Assembly: GCA_946481275.1 (NCBI GenBank)
Contig: CAMLMV010000032.1
Span: forward strand, 1 to 64,000
Direction: 5' to 3'
Source of the DNA: an uncultured Massilia sp.
GTDB lineage: Bacteria > Pseudomonadota > Gammaproteobacteria > Burkholderiales > Burkholderiaceae
Length of the DNA stretch: 64,000 nucleotides
Of this stretch, positions 49,174 to 60,131 are shown piece after piece. The position numbers and the translations under genes were made by a program. Below the pieces are notes generated by a model. The model was not told the DNA's origin. It made no database searches and saw nothing but the letters and a program-made list of their open reading frames with translations. How positions within the stretch are numbered: the first letter of the stretch is position 1; the number at the start of each line of letters is the position of its first letter.

Positions 49174-52100
49174 GTGAGACCCATGCACACAGTTGATTTT
49201 CATCGCGACGACACCAGCGACGCACCGCCGGCTCGAGCACCTGCACGCGCTCCGGCCCTGCCCGCACCGGTGTTAAGCTGGCTGCAAAGGGTCGAGGCGG
49301 CAGCACATCCCCAGCCGAAGCTGACCGCGGAAGTCACTGACCCCAAGGCCGTCCAGTACAAATTCGTTTATGTCATGGCCCCGACCAGCGGCGGCCGCCA
49401 CGTCGCGATCTGCCTGTGCAAGGCACGCCTGCGCCCGAACGGCGACGTCGCCGCGGCCAGCCCCGTGAGCGAAGTGTTCTCGCTGCTGTCGGCGCCTCCC
49501 AGCTACCTCGAAGGCGACGACGAGGACCTGGTCCGGTTCTTCATCGCCATGCGCAGCGGCTCCAACCAGAGCACGAGCGCGACCGAGCCCAAGGGCAAGG
49601 TCGGCGCCATCCTGCTGCAGCAATTGCTCGCGCAGGGGAAACTGCTGTGGGCGAACTCGTGGTCCGACATGACCAATGGCCTGCTGTATCCGCTGCAGGC
49701 CGGCCCTGTGCGCAAGGCCAATCTCACGTGGCGCGACGAAGGCCGTGCTGCCAAGCTCGGCTGGTCGGTGGAACCGGCCAAGGGCGCGACGCACCCTGGC
49801 GCCGACCTCGTCGACTACATGCTGCCGACGGATCCGCCGTGGTACATCGACAACCTGTCGTGCGGCCCGCTGGACCTGAACCGCGGCGGCATCGACATCT
49901 CGCTGGCCGACCTGCAGGCGCTCGTGTCGCAGGCGCCGCCGCTGGCCGGCAACGATAAAAAGCGCGTGTCGCAACTGCTGCTGGCGCACGGCCTGCAACA
50001 GCTGATGCCGCTGCCGCAGCCGCTCACGCAGCGCATCCGCACGGACGTGAAACCGCAGCCGCACCTGCTGCTGGACGCCATTCCGCAGGCCGAGGGCAAT
50101 GGCCAGCGCTGGCAGGATTTCGCCGTGCTGTCGTTCGACTACGACGGCCAGCGCATCTCGTTCGATCCGGCCCAGCGCGTCGTGCGCCAGATCGGCGACG
50201 TCACCGAAGTCATCGAGCGCGACGACGCGCTGGAAGCGGCCGCACTGGACACCCTGAACAAGCTGGGTTTCCGCAAGCCGGCCACGACGCCGCTGTCGGC
50301 CCTGGCCGGCGCGCTGCTGCTGGATGGCCAGGCGCACTGGCTGCGCTTTGCCGAAAACGACCTCGACGCGCTGTCCGACCTCGGCTGGCACGTGCAGAAG
50401 TCGCCGAAGTACCGCTACGACGTCGTGCCGGTCGAAGAGTGGTATGCCGACATCGACGAGCCGCCCGAGGCCGGCAACGCGTGGTTCGAGCTGGAACTGG
50501 GCATCGTCGTCAACCGCAAGCGTGTGCCGCTGCTGCCCGTGCTCATGCAACTCATACGCACGGCGCCGCTGGACTTCAATCCGGACGTGCTGGCTGCCCA
50601 TGCCGAGGCCGACCAGATGCTGGCGACCTTGCCGGACGGCGTGCGCGTGGCGCTGCCGTGGGGCAGGGTGAAACCCATCCTGTCGACGCTGGGCGAACTG
50701 TATTTCAACGACAAGATCAAGAATAAAGTCCGCCTGTCGACGCTGGATGCGGCGCGCCTGGAAGAACTCGCCAAAGGCACGGAACTGAACTGGACGGGCG
50801 GCGAGCGCCTGCGCGAAACGGGCCGCAAACTGAGCCAGTTCGGCAAGGTGAAGAAGGTCGATGCGCCGAAGGGCCTGCAGGCCACGCTGCGCGACTACCA
50901 GCTCGACGGTCTCGCATGGATGCAATTCCTGCGCGAATACGACCTGGGCGGCATCCTCGCCGACGACATGGGTCTCGGTAAAACCGTGCAGACGATCGCC
51001 CACATCCTGACGGAAAAGGAAGCGGGCCGCCTGACGAGCCCGGCGCTGGTCATCGCGCCGACGAGCCTCATGATGAACTGGATGGAAGAAGCCGCGCGCT
51101 TCGCCCCGGACCTGAAGGTGCTCCTGTTGCAGGGCAAGGAGCGCATGGACCTGTTCGACCAGATCGACGGCGCCGACATCGTGCTGACGACGTACGCGCT
51201 GCTGCCGCGCGACGAGGAAAAGCTGCGCGAGCACCAGTACCACCTCGTGATCCTGGACGAATCGCACTACATCAAGAACACGCGCTCGAAGGCGGCGCAG
51301 ACGGCCGGTTCGCTGAACGCGCGCCACCGCCTGTGCCTGTCCGGCACGCCGCTGGAAAACCACCTGGGCGAACTGTGGTCGCAATTCCACTTCCTGCTGC
51401 CGGGCCTGCTCGGCGACGAGAAGACGTTCAATACGCAGTTCCGTCATCCGATCGAACGCCAGGACGACCCGGTCCGCCGCATGCTGCTGAACCGCCGCAT
51501 CAAGCCGTTCCTGCTGCGCCGCACGAAGGACCACGTGGCGAAAGAGCTGCCGGAAAAGACGGAGATGATCCGCCGCATCGAGATCACGGGCCCGCAGCGC
51601 GACCTGTACGAGACCGTGCGCCTGGCGATGGACAAGAAGGTGCGCGAAGAGATCGACCGCAAGGGCGTGGCGCGCAGCCAGATCGTCATCCTGGAAGCGC
51701 TGTTGAAACTGCGCCAGGTCTGCTGCGACCCGCGCCTGGTGAAAGCCATGCCGGGCAAGAAGAACACGGCGGCCGTGTCGGCCAAATTGACGGACCTGAT
51801 GCAGATGGTCGACGACCTGCTGGGAGAGGGCCGCAAGATCCTCGTGTTCTCGCAGTTCACGAGCATGCTGGGCCTGATCGAGGAAGAACTCGATGCGCGC
51901 AAGATCCCGTACGCGATCCTGACGGGCGAGACGCGCGACCGTTCCGCGCAGGTGGCGGCCTTCCAGCAGGGCGCCGTGCCGATCTTCCTGATCAGCCTCA
52001 AGGCCGGCGGCGTGGGCCTGAACCTGACCGCGGCCGACACGGTCATCCACTACGACCCGTGGTGGAACCCGGCGGCCGAGAACCAGGCGACGGACCGTGC

Positions 52101-52293
52101 ATGGCGCATCGGGCAGGACAAGCCCGTGTTCGTCTATAAGCTGATCGCGAAGGGCACGCTGGAAGAAAAGATCCAGCTGCTGCAGCAAAAGAAATCCGAG
52201 TTGGCGGCGTCGATCCTGGCCGAAGGCGAATCGCAGAAGATGGCGCTCACGCAGGAAGACCTGCAGGCGATCTTCGCGCCGCTGGACGAGTAA
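49174..52293 (+). CDS. SNF2-family ATP-dependent helicase
   Basis: A 1039-residue protein. The SNF2 ATPase starts near residue 565. Walker A is DDMGLGKTVQT at about 596-606, the acidic motif II is DESHYIKN (about 695), motif III lies in LSGTPLENHLGELW, and the second RecA lobe holds VFSQFTSMLGLIEEEL (about 894), LISLKAGGVGLNLTAADTV and QATDRAWRIGQDKPVFVYKL. The N-terminal 560 residues resemble the long leading region of RapA-unrelated bacterial SNF2 proteins and have no zinc-finger-type SWIM motif that I can see. ATP-driven translocation on DNA or remodelling of protein-DNA complexes is expected; the target is unknown. GTG 49174 and ATG 49183 are both possible starts. A terminator follows. 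Confidence 0.92.
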   Translation: MRPMHTVDFHRDDTSDAPPARAPARAPALPAPVLSWLQRVEAAAHPQPKLTAEVTDPKAVQYKFVYVMAPTSGGRHVAICLCKARLRPNGDVAAASPVSEVFSLLSAPPSYLEGDDEDLVRFFIAMRSGSNQSTSATEPKGKVGAILLQQLLAQGKLLWANSWSDMTNGLLYPLQAGPVRKANLTWRDEGRAAKLGWSVEPAKGATHPGADLVDYMLPTDPPWYIDNLSCGPLDLNRGGIDISLADLQALVSQAPPLAGNDKKRVSQLLLAHGLQQLMPLPQPLTQRIRTDVKPQPHLLLDAIPQAEGNGQRWQDFAVLSFDYDGQRISFDPAQRVVRQIGDVTEVIERDDALEAAALDTLNKLGFRKPATTPLSALAGALLLDGQAHWLRFAENDLDALSDLGWHVQKSPKYRYDVVPVEEWYADIDEPPEAGNAWFELELGIVVNRKRVPLLPVLMQLIRTAPLDFNPDVLAAHAEADQMLATLPDGVRVALPWGRVKPILSTLGELYFNDKIKNKVRLSTLDAARLEELAKGTELNWTGGERLRETGRKLSQFGKVKKVDAPKGLQATLRDYQLDGLAWMQFLREYDLGGILADDMGLGKTVQTIAHILTEKEAGRLTSPALVIAPTSLMMNWMEEAARFAPDLKVLLLQGKERMDLFDQIDGADIVLTTYALLPRDEEKLREHQYHLVILDESHYIKNTRSKAAQTAGSLNARHRLCLSGTPLENHLGELWSQFHFLLPGLLGDEKTFNTQFRHPIERQDDPVRRMLLNRRIKPFLLRRTKDHVAKELPEKTEMIRRIEITGPQRDLYETVRLAMDKKVREEIDRKGVARSQIVILEALLKLRQVCCDPRLVKAMPGKKNTAAVSAKLTDLMQMVDDLLGEGRKILVFSQFTSMLGLIEEELDARKIPYAILTGETRDRSAQVAAFQQGAVPIFLISLKAGGVGLNLTAADTVIHYDPWWNPAAENQATDRAWRIGQDKPVFVYKLIAKGTLEEKIQLLQQKKSELAASILAEGESQKMALTQEDLQAIFAPLDE

Positions 52294-52315
52294 GCGCGGC
52301 CGTGTTGTGGTCAAG

Positions 52316-52345
52316 AGGGCAGGCCAGGGCGGCTTGCCCTTTTTT
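52316..52345 (+). terminator. rho-independent terminator of the SNF2 gene
   Basis: Arms AGGGCA (52316-52321) and TGCCCT (52335-52340), with an inner GCC/GGC pairing, end in a run of six T residues up to 52345. It lies about 20 bases after the helicase stop codon. Confidence 0.8.
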
Positions 52346-52465
52346 ATTTGCGTATGCATATATTGAATATGCGTGTTTGACGCAACGGGAGCCCCGGCTT
52401 GTCTATGCAAAGCGTTATATCGGGCACTATACTTATTGTCTGGAATCATTCTCATTAAGGCCATC

Positions 52466-53611
52466 ATGACGCGCAGCGCATCCGTCTCGGCGGACATCTC
52501 CACGGCGGACGCCTTTCGCACGATTGCCGAACTGGGCGGTGACCTGGCCTTCATCCTCGATTGCACCACCGGTGTGCCGGCGTATGTCAGCCCCGGCGTC
52601 GACGACATGCTCGGCTATTCGATCGCCGACATCCGCGCGCAACTGGAGCAGGGTGGCGACGGCCCGCTGGCGGCCCTGTGCGCCGGCCTGCCGGAGCGGC
52701 TGCGCCGGTTTGCCGCCGGCGACGGTTCGCGCCTGCGCGTGATGCGCGAGTTCGACCTGCGCCGGCCGGACGGGAGCGAGGTGGCCGTCGAGGTGATTTC
52801 GACCGTGGCGCTGGACGACGCCGGCCAGCCGCGGGCGCTGCTGGGCCTGGTGCGCGACGTGTCCGCGCGGCGCGAGCGGGAGCGCGAGCGAAAGCGGTTT
52901 GCCAGCATGCTGAACCACGAGTTCCGCACGCCGCTGTCGACGATCGACGGCGCGATCCAGCGTCTGGAAGCGCTGGGCACGAAGGCGGACGAGGCGACGC
53001 GCGAGCGCTATCGCAAGATCGCCACCGCGACGGATCGCCTGATCGCGATGCTGGACGACTATCTGTCCCCCGAGCGCATGGCCGCGCTCGGCAGCCAGCG
53101 CCGCGAGAACAAGGTCGGGCCGAAGCTGTTGCTGGAGGAACTGGTGGCGCAGGCGCGCGCGGCCGGACGCCCGGTGACGCTGGCGGCCAGCGACCTGCCG
53201 GCCGCGCTGCGGGGCGAACCGTCCGGCCTGCGCCTGGCGCTTAAAGTGTTATTGGACAATGCCCTGCGCTATACACCGGCCGGCACCGCGCTGCATGCGG
53301 CGGGACGGCGGGTCGACGGCGGCGTCGAGCTGGCGCTGCGCGACGAGGGGCATGGCGTGCCGCCGGACGACGTCGCGCGCATCTTCGACAAGGGCTACCG
53401 CGGCGCGAATGCCGGGGGTGTCGCCGGCAGCGGTCTCGGGCTGTACATGGCGCGCTCGGTGGTCGAAGTGCACGGCGGCAGTTTGACATATGCATGTCCA
53501 GCAGAGGGCGGCGCCGAGTTCAGGCTATGGCTGCCGGCACAGGCGAGCGGGGCAAAAAGTCTTGCTTCCGGAATGACCAGCAGTGATAATCGGAATGGCG
53601 ACCGGGGTTAG
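52466..53611 (+). CDS. cytosolic PAS-containing histidine kinase
   Basis: A 381-residue sensor kinase with no signal peptide or membrane helix. A PAS domain spans about residues 15-135 (AELGGDLAFILDCTTGVPAYVSPGVDDMLGYS; LGLVRDVSARRERERER). The HisKA domain follows with the phosphorylated His151 in FASMLNHEFRTPLSTI. The ATPase domain has DNALRYTPAGTA (N box), RDEGHGVP (G1) and GSGLGLYMARSVVEVHGG (G2). TAAGG lies six bases before ATG 52466. The response-regulator gene starts 49 bases after its stop, so they form a two-component system with a soluble, probably redox- or ligand-sensing input. Confidence 0.92.
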   Translation: MTRSASVSADISTADAFRTIAELGGDLAFILDCTTGVPAYVSPGVDDMLGYSIADIRAQLEQGGDGPLAALCAGLPERLRRFAAGDGSRLRVMREFDLRRPDGSEVAVEVISTVALDDAGQPRALLGLVRDVSARRERERERKRFASMLNHEFRTPLSTIDGAIQRLEALGTKADEATRERYRKIATATDRLIAMLDDYLSPERMAALGSQRRENKVGPKLLLEELVAQARAAGRPVTLAASDLPAALRGEPSGLRLALKVLLDNALRYTPAGTALHAAGRRVDGGVELALRDEGHGVPPDDVARIFDKGYRGANAGGVAGSGLGLYMARSVVEVHGGSLTYACPAEGGAEFRLWLPAQASGAKSLASGMTSSDNRNGDRG

Positions 53612-53660
53612 CCGCCCGACAACGAAGCCGGGAATACGAAACAAGGAATTGGCAAAACCC

Positions 53661-54344
53661 ATGACGCAAATATTGATTGTTGAAGACAATGGCGAATACG
53701 CAGGCGATATGGCCGATTTCCTCAAGGAACTCGGCCATGAGGTCACGATCGCGACCACCGCCAGCGATATGTGGGCCGCGCTGACGCGCACGCCGGCGGC
53801 CGTGGTCGTGCTCGACCTGGGCCTGCCCGACGAGGATGGATTCAATGTGATTCCACGGATGCGCCAGCTATATCCCGAAATCGGGCTGCTGGTGCTGACG
53901 GGCCGCGTGGCCTTCGACAACCGCATCCTCGGCCTGCGCCTCGGCGCCGACCACTATCTCACCAAGCCGATCAAGTTCCCGGAACTGGCCGCCCACATCG
54001 AGGCGCTGGACCGCCGCGTGCGGCCATCATCCGAGCCGGCGCCCGCGCCGAGCAAGTGGACCCTGCGCGTCTCGGCCCGCCAGCTCGAGCTGATGGGCAA
54101 GGTGATCGACCTGACGGAAAAAGAGTGCAACTTCCTGCACCTGCTGACCATCAACACCCGGCCCGTCCCGCGCCAGGTGATCGTGGCCGGCATGGGCGGC
54201 GACGATCCGGATGCCAGCCGCCGCGTCGACATGCTCGTCTACCGCCTGCGCAAGAAGGCCCGCACCGGCCTCGGCCAGGATCTGCCGCTGCGCAGCGCCT
54301 ATGGCGAGGGCTACAGCCTGTCCGCCGGCTTCACGCTGGCGTAA
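53661..54344 (+). CDS. OmpR-family response regulator
   Basis: A 227-residue response regulator. Receiver domain: Glu8-Asp9 acidic pair, phosphorylated Asp52 in VVVLDLGLPDEDG, and Lys102 in LTKPIKF. The output is a winged helix of the Trans_Reg_C type at about 135-225 (KVIDLTEKECNFLHLLTINTRPVPRQVIVAGMGG, then DMLVYRLRKKAR and SAYGEGYSLSAG). It partners the preceding histidine kinase; targets cannot be named, and no typical direct-repeat operator is obvious nearby. ATG 53661 is taken as the start of the receiver; the longer open frame has no homology. Confidence 0.92.
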   Translation: MTQILIVEDNGEYAGDMADFLKELGHEVTIATTASDMWAALTRTPAAVVVLDLGLPDEDGFNVIPRMRQLYPEIGLLVLTGRVAFDNRILGLRLGADHYLTKPIKFPELAAHIEALDRRVRPSSEPAPAPSKWTLRVSARQLELMGKVIDLTEKECNFLHLLTINTRPVPRQVIVAGMGGDDPDASRRVDMLVYRLRKKARTGLGQDLPLRSAYGEGYSLSAGFTLA

Positions 54345-54404
54345 TTAAATCAGGGACAGAGTAGCGCACTATCTTGGTGCGCTCGGAATTAATCGGGGAC
54401 AGAG
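54343..54404 (+). repeat. direct repeats flanking a hairpin before the REP-associated transposase gene
   Basis: AATTAAATCAGGGACAGAG (54343-54361) and AATTAATCGGGGACAGAG (54387-54404) are near-identical repeats. Between them AGCGCAC/GTGCGCT (54363-54369 and 54377-54383) form a 7-bp stem. This arrangement is the upstream end structure typical of single-copy REP-associated transposase genes and may be its recognition site. Confidence 0.6.
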
Positions 54405-54430
54405 CGAGGCGGTTGCGTTAGAATGACGTC

Positions 54431-55129
54431 ATGGCCCGCCAACCCCGACTCATCCTGCCGAACGAGCCGCACCTGATCATCCAGCGCGGCAACGACAACC
54501 AGGTCATCTTCCGCGACGACGAAGACCATCGCCGCTTCCTGGAATGGCTGCGCGAGAGCGCGAAGTTCTACCGCGTGGCCATCCACGCCTACGTCCTGAT
54601 GCCGAACCACCTGCATGTGCTGGCGACGCCGTCCGACGAGGAAGGCCTGGCGGCGATGATGCAGAAGGTGGGGCGTTTATATGTCCCGTGGTTCAACAAC
54701 AAGCATGGCCGCTCGGGCACCCTGTTCCAGGGACGCTTCCGCACGTCCGTGATCGATCCGGACGCGTACTTTCTCGCCTGCATCCGCTACATCGAACTGA
54801 ACCCGCTGCGCAACCAGCTCGCGTTCGATCCGCTCGACTATCCGTGGTCGAGCTATGCGCACCACGCCGGCGTGCGGCCGGATCCCCTGATCACCGACCA
54901 CGCCAAGTACTGGGAACTCGGCAACACGCCGTTCCAGCGCGAGGCGGCGTTCATCGAGCTGGCGCAGCAGGGCATGTCGGGGCTGGAACTGGACACGATC
55001 AATGCGGCGGTGCTGAAGGGCGCACCGCTGGGGTCGCATGCGTTCAAGGTCGCGCTGGAGCACAGGACCAAGCGGCAGATTTTGCCTGCCAAGCGGGGGA
55101 GGCCGTTCAAGGTGAAGGCTGCGGAATAG
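54431..55129 (+). mobile_element. REP-associated tyrosine transposase (RAYT, Y1_Tnp)
   Basis: A 232-residue IS200/IS605-related transposase. The conserved HUH motif is PNHLHVL (about residues 57-63), with Tyr in IRYIELNPLRN (about 119-129) supplying the nucleophile; the N terminus RQPRLILPNEPHLIIQRGNDNQVIFRDDED is typical of the proteobacterial RAYT clade. Such enzymes are domesticated, occur once or a few times per genome, and are thought to spread REP palindromes. Direct repeats and a hairpin lie just upstream, a terminator just downstream and a REP-like palindrome 70 bases further on. No inverted-repeat ends or target duplication can be recognised. Confidence 0.88.
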
Positions 55130-55164
55130 CCTTGTGCGCTGCGTCATTGCAACAAATGAATGAT

Positions 55165-55188
55165 AAGGAGGCCATGGCCTCCTTTTTT
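55165..55188 (+). terminator. rho-independent terminator of the RAYT gene
   Basis: AAGGAGGC-CATG-GCCTCCTT, a perfect 20-base palindrome (55165-55184), followed by a run of T residues to 55188. It is 35 bases after the transposase stop. Confidence 0.8.
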
Positions 55189-55200
55189 ATTATCGATGAT

Positions 55201-55222
55201 TTCCCGCGCTGGCAGGCGGGAA
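55201..55222. repeat. REP-like palindrome beside the transposase
   Basis: TTCCCGC (55201-55207) and GCGGGAA (55216-55222) with an 8-base spacer. It shares both halves with the REP-like element at 38702, and the nearby transposase gene explains the family. Confidence 0.55.
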
Positions 55223-55415
55223 GTTTTCAGATAAGCATATGATTTTATTGATTTAATGAGCTGGGTTCTCGTCGCGAATTACTATGTCCCTATTTATTTT
55301 GCGGGCGAAAAACTCCTCTTTTAATTCGACTCCGACCCTAATTATTGGTATTGATGTTTACCGAAGTCTGCTCTATCCTCGGCCTTCAATATCTTCAAAA
55401 TGCTGCGGAGCCCCC

Positions 55416-58400
55416 ATGATTGCCCAAGGTTTGTACGATCCCGCCAATGAACACGACGCCTGTGGCGTCGGTTTCGTCGCCCATATCAAGGGCAACAAGA
55501 GCCACTCCATTATTGAACAGGGTCTGTTGATCCTGAAGAACCTGGACCACCGGGGCGCCGTCGGTGCCGATGCCCTGATGGGCGACGGCGCGGGTATCCT
55601 GATCCAGATCCCCGACCAGTTCTACCGCGACGAGATGGCCAAGCAGGGCGTCGAACTGCCGCCGCCGGGCGAATATGGCGTCGGCATGATCTTCCTGCCG
55701 AAAGAACACGCTTCGCGCATCGCCTGCGAACAGGAAATCGAGCGCGCCGTGCGCGCCGAAGGCCAGGTCGTGCTGGGCTGGCGCAACGTGCCGGTGGACG
55801 ACACGATGCCGATGTCGCCGACCGTCCGCGCCAAAGAGCCGGTCATCCGCCAGATCTTCATCGGCCGCGGCCCGGACGTCATGGTGACCGACGCGCTCGA
55901 GCGCAAGCTGTACGTCATCCGCAAATCGTCGGGTCACGCGATCCAGGCCCTGAAACTCATCCACGGCAAGGAATTCTTCGTGCCGTCGATGTCCGCCCGT
56001 ACCGTCGTCTACAAGGGCCTGCTGCTGGCGGACCAGGTCGGCGTGTACTACAAGGACCTGCAGGATCCGCGCTGCGTCTCGGCCCTGGCCATGGTGCACC
56101 AGCGCTTCTCGACGAACACGTTCCCGGAATGGCCGCTGGCCCACCCGTACCGCCTGCTCGCGCACAACGGCGAGATCAACACCGTCAAGGGCAACTTCAA
56201 CTGGACCCGCGCCCGCGAAGGCGTCATGAAGTCGGCCGTGCTGGGCGACGACCTGCAGAAACTGTTCCCGCTGATCTATGAAGGCCAGTCGGACACCGCC
56301 TGCTTCGACAACGCGCTGGAACTGCTGGTCATGGCCGGCTACCCGATCGCCCAGGCGATGATGATGATGATCCCGGAAGCCTGGGAAAACCACGCGACGA
56401 TGGACGAGAACCGCCGCGCGTTCTACGAATACCACGCCGCGATGATGGAACCGTGGGACGGCCCGGCCGCCATGGCCTTCACCGATGGCCGCCACATCGG
56501 CGGTACGCTGGACCGCAACGGCCTGCGTCCGGCCCGCTACATCGTCACGGACGACGACCTGGTCGTCATGGCGTCGGAGTCGGGCACGCTGCCGATCCCG
56601 GAATCGCGCATCGTCAAGAAATGGCGTCTGCAGCCGGGCAAGATGTTCCTCATCGACCTGGAAGCCGGCCGCATCATCGACGACAAGGAACTGAAAGACA
56701 CCTACTCGAACGCCAAGCCCTATAAGGCATGGATCAAGTCGGTGCGCATCAAGCTGAACGAAATCAAGCTGTCGGAAAGCCAGCTGTCGCAGAACCGCGC
56801 CAAGGATGCGCAGGGTGAAAAAGCGGCCATTTCCCTGCTGGACCGCCAGCAGGCATTCGGCTACACCCAGGAAGACCTGAAGTTCCTGATGGCCCCGATG
56901 GCCGTGCTGGGCGAAGAAGCCACCGGCTCGATGGGTAACGACTCGCCGCTGGCCGTCATGTCGAACAAGCTGAAGCCGCTGTACTCGTACTTCAAGCAGC
57001 TGTTCGCGCAGGTCACGAACCCGCCGATCGACCCGATCCGCGAAGCGATGGTGATGTCGCTCGTGTCGTTCATCGGTCCGAAGCCGAACCTGCTGGACAC
57101 GAACAACGTCAACCCGCCGATGCGCCTCGAAGTGTCGCAGCCGGTGATCGGCTTCGACGACATGGCCCGCCTGCGCAACATCAGCCTGCACACCGGCGGC
57201 AAGTTCAAGTCGTATGAACTGAACATCTGCTACCCGGTCTCGTGGGGCAAGGAAGGCATCGAGGCGTCGCTGGCCTCGCTGTGCGCGGAAGCCGTGGACG
57301 CCGTCAAGTCGGGCCACAACATCCTGATCGTCTCGGACCGCAACGTCACCGCCGACCAGGTCGCGATCCCGGCGCTGCTGGCGACGTCCGCGATCCACCA
57401 GCACCTCGTCCAGCGCGGCCTGCGCGCATCGACGGGTCTTGTGGTCGAAACCGGTTCGTGCCGCGAAACGCACCACTTCGCCCTGCTGGCCGGCTACGGC
57501 GCGGAAGCCGTGCACCCGTACCTGGCGCTGGAAACGCTGGTCGACCTGGCGCACACGCTGCCGCACGAGATGGCCGCCGACAAGGCGATCTACAACTACA
57601 CGAAGGCGGTCGGCAAGGGCCTCATGAAGGTCATGTCGAAGATGGGCATCTCGACCTACATGTCGTACTGCGGCGCGCAGATCTTCGAAGCCATCGGCCT
57701 GAACAAGTCGCTGGTGGATAAATACTTCCGCGGCACGTCGTCGACGGTGGAAGGCATCGGCCTGTTCGAAGTGGCCGAGGAAGCCCTGCGCCTGCACGCG
57801 CTGGCCTTCGGCAAGGATCCGATCCTGGCCAACTCGCTGGACGTCGGCGGCGAATACGCCTACCGCGTGCGCGGCGAAGACCACCTGTGGACGCCGGACG
57901 CGATCGCCAAGCTGCAGCACTCGACCCGTGCCAACAACTACAGCACCTATAAAGAGTACGCGCAGATCATCAACGACCAGAGCCGCCGTCACCTGACGCT
58001 GCGCGGCCTGTTCGAGTTCAAGATCGATCCGACGAAAGCCATCCCGCTGGACGAAGTGGAACCGGCGAAGGAAATCGTCAAGCGCTTCGCCACCGGCGCG
58101 ATGTCGCTGGGCTCGATCTCGACCGAAGCCCACGCCACGCTGGCCATCGCCATGAACCGCATCGGCGGCAAGTCGAACACGGGCGAAGGCGGTGAAGATC
58201 CGGCGCGCTACATGGGCGAGTTCAAGGGCATCAAGATCGCCAAGGGCGAGACCCTGGCCTCGATCCTGGGCAAGGACCGCGTCGTCGCGGACATCCCGCT
58301 GGTCGAAGGCGATTCGCTGCGTTCGAAGATCAAGCAGGTGGCATCGGGCCGCTTCGGTGTGACCGCCGAATACCTGGCGTCCGCCGACCAGATCCAGATC

Positions 58401-60131
58401 AAGATGGCGCAGGGCGCGAAGCCGGGCGAAGGCGGCCAGCTGCCGGGCCATAAAGTGTCCGAGTACATCGCGTCGCTGCGCTTCTCGGTGCCGGGCGTGG
58501 GCCTGATCTCGCCGCCGCCGCACCACGACATCTACTCGATCGAAGACCTGGCGCAGCTGATCCACGACCTCAAGAACGTGAACCCGCACGCGTCGATCTC
58601 CGTGAAGCTCGTGTCGGAAGTCGGTATCGGTACCGTGGCCGCAGGCGTGTCGAAGGCGAAGGCCGACCACGTCGTCGTCGCCGGCCATGACGGCGGTACG
58701 GGTGCATCGCCGCTGTCGTCGGTCAAGCACGCCGGCACGCCGTGGGAACTGGGCCTCGCCGAGACCCAGCAGACCCTCGTGCTGAACGGCCTGCGCAGCC
58801 GTATCCGCGTCCAGGCCGACGGCCAGATGCGTACCGGCCGCGATGTCGTCATCGCCGCCCTGCTGGGCGCCGACGAAATCGGCTTCGCGACGGCACCGCT
58901 CGTCGTCGAAGGCTGCATCATGATGCGTAAGTGCCACCTGAACACCTGCCCGGTGGGCGTGGCCACCCAGGATCCGGAACTGCGCGCCAAGTTCTCGGGC
59001 AAGCCGGAACACGTCGTGAACTACTTCTTCTTCGTCGCCGAAGAAGCGCGCCAGATCATGGCCCAGCTGGGCATCCGCACGTTCGACGAACTGATCGGCC
59101 GTTCGGACCTGCTGGACAAGTCGAAGGCCGTCGGCCACTGGAAGGCACAAGGCCTGGACTTCTCGAACATCTTCTTCCAGCCGAAGGTCGACGACAAGCG
59201 CCAGCTGCTGCACACGGACGGCCAGGACCACGGCCTGGACAAGGCCCTGGACCACAAGCTGATCGCGCAGGCCAAGGCCGCGCTGGAGAAGGGCGAGCGC
59301 GTTTCGTTCATCTCGCCGGTGAAGAACGTCAACCGCACGGTCGGCGCGATGCTGTCGGGCGAAGTCGCCAAGCGCTACGGCCATGCCGGCCTGCCGGACG
59401 ACACGATCCACATCCAGCTGCAGGGCACCGCGGGCCAGTCGGCCGGCGCGTTCCTGGCACACGGCATCACGCTGGACCTGGTGGGCGAGGGCAACGACTA
59501 CGTGGGTAAAGGCCTGTCGGGCGGCCGCATCATCGTGCGTCCGAACACGGAATTCCGCGGCTGGGCCGTCGACAACATCATCGTCGGCAACACGGTGCTG
59601 TACGGCGCGATCGCCGGCGAAGCGTTCCTCAACGGCGTGGCCGGCGAGCGTTTCGCGGTGCGTAACTCGGGTGCGACGGCCATCGTCGAAGGCGTGGGCG
59701 ACCACGGCTGCGAATACATGACCGGCGGTACCGTCGTCGTGCTGGGCGACACCGGCCGCAACTTCGCGGCGGGCATGTCGGGCGGCGTGGCGTACGTCTA
59801 CGATCCGAAGGGCGACTTCGAGCAGAAGTGCAACACCGCGATGGTGGCACTGGAGCGCGTGCTGTCGACCAAGGAACAGAGCGACAAGTCGAGCTGGCAC
59901 GCACAGACCCGCAACGGCGAGCGCGAGTCGGACGAAGCGATCCTGAAGCGCCTGATCGAGCGTCACTTCAAGCACACGGGTTCGACCCGTGCGCGCAACC
60001 TGCTGGACGACTGGGCCAACAGCCGCAGCAAGTTCGTCAAGGTCTTCCCGACCGAGTACAAGCGCGCACTGGAAGAGATGCACAACAGCAGCATGGAAGA
60101 AGCCAACGACAAGATCGAACTGGCTGCCTGA
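55416..60131 (+). CDS. gltB: glutamate synthase, large subunit
   Basis: A 1571-residue NADPH-dependent glutamate synthase large subunit, which makes glutamate from glutamine and 2-oxoglutarate. The mature N-terminal nucleophile is Cys16 in [13 protein letters not shown], after a short 15-residue propeptide. The glutaminase domain includes [33 protein letters not shown] (about 228-260). The FMN/synthase region holds [23 protein letters not shown], and the 3Fe-4S cysteines lie in [15 protein letters not shown] (about 1168-1182). The C-terminal beta-helix is rich in Gly repeats. ATG 55416 has GGAG six bases upstream; the open frame begins earlier but has no family match. About 290 bases without a gene lie before it. 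It is followed by gltD with 41 bases between. Confidence 0.97.
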   Translation: MIAQGLYDPANEHDACGVGFVAHIKGNKSHSIIEQGLLILKNLDHRGAVGADALMGDGAGILIQIPDQFYRDEMAKQGVELPPPGEYGVGMIFLPKEHASRIACEQEIERAVRAEGQVVLGWRNVPVDDTMPMSPTVRAKEPVIRQIFIGRGPDVMVTDALERKLYVIRKSSGHAIQALKLIHGKEFFVPSMSARTVVYKGLLLADQVGVYYKDLQDPRCVSALAMVHQRFSTNTFPEWPLAHPYRLLAHNGEINTVKGNFNWTRAREGVMKSAVLGDDLQKLFPLIYEGQSDTACFDNALELLVMAGYPIAQAMMMMIPEAWENHATMDENRRAFYEYHAAMMEPWDGPAAMAFTDGRHIGGTLDRNGLRPARYIVTDDDLVVMASESGTLPIPESRIVKKWRLQPGKMFLIDLEAGRIIDDKELKDTYSNAKPYKAWIKSVRIKLNEIKLSESQLSQNRAKDAQGEKAAISLLDRQQAFGYTQEDLKFLMAPMAVLGEEATGSMGNDSPLAVMSNKLKPLYSYFKQLFAQVTNPPIDPIREAMVMSLVSFIGPKPNLLDTNNVNPPMRLEVSQPVIGFDDMARLRNISLHTGGKFKSYELNICYPVSWGKEGIEASLASLCAEAVDAVKSGHNILIVSDRNVTADQVAIPALLATSAIHQHLVQRGLRASTGLVVETGSCRETHHFALLAGYGAEAVHPYLALETLVDLAHTLPHEMAADKAIYNYTKAVGKGLMKVMSKMGISTYMSYCGAQIFEAIGLNKSLVDKYFRGTSSTVEGIGLFEVAEEALRLHALAFGKDPILANSLDVGGEYAYRVRGEDHLWTPDAIAKLQHSTRANNYSTYKEYAQIINDQSRRHLTLRGLFEFKIDPTKAIPLDEVEPAKEIVKRFATGAMSLGSISTEAHATLAIAMNRIGGKSNTGEGGEDPARYMGEFKGIKIAKGETLASILGKDRVVADIPLVEGDSLRSKIKQVASGRFGVTAEYLASADQIQIKMAQGAKPGEGGQLPGHKVSEYIASLRFSVPGVGLISPPPHHDIYSIEDLAQLIHDLKNVNPHASISVKLVSEVGIGTVAAGVSKAKADHVVVAGHDGGTGASPLSSVKHAGTPWELGLAETQQTLVLNGLRSRIRVQADGQMRTGRDVVIAALLGADEIGFATAPLVVEGCIMMRKCHLNTCPVGVATQDPELRAKFSGKPEHVVNYFFFVAEEARQIMAQLGIRTFDELIGRSDLLDKSKAVGHWKAQGLDFSNIFFQPKVDDKRQLLHTDGQDHGLDKALDHKLIAQAKAALEKGERVSFISPVKNVNRTVGAMLSGEVAKRYGHAGLPDDTIHIQLQGTAGQSAGAFLAHGITLDLVGEGNDYVGKGLSGGRIIVRPNTEFRGWAVDNIIVGNTVLYGAIAGEAFLNGVAGERFAVRNSGATAIVEGVGDHGCEYMTGGTVVVLGDTGRNFAAGMSGGVAYVYDPKGDFEQKCNTAMVALERVLSTKEQSDKSSWHAQTRNGERESDEAILKRLIERHFKHTGSTRARNLLDDWANSRSKFVKVFPTEYKRALEEMHNSSMEEANDKIELAA

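Noticed and set aside
49273..52608. A 1111-codon minus-strand ORF over the SNF2 gene
   Set aside because: Low-complexity Arg/Gln/His-rich translation typical of a shadow frame; the plus strand has intact helicase motifs.
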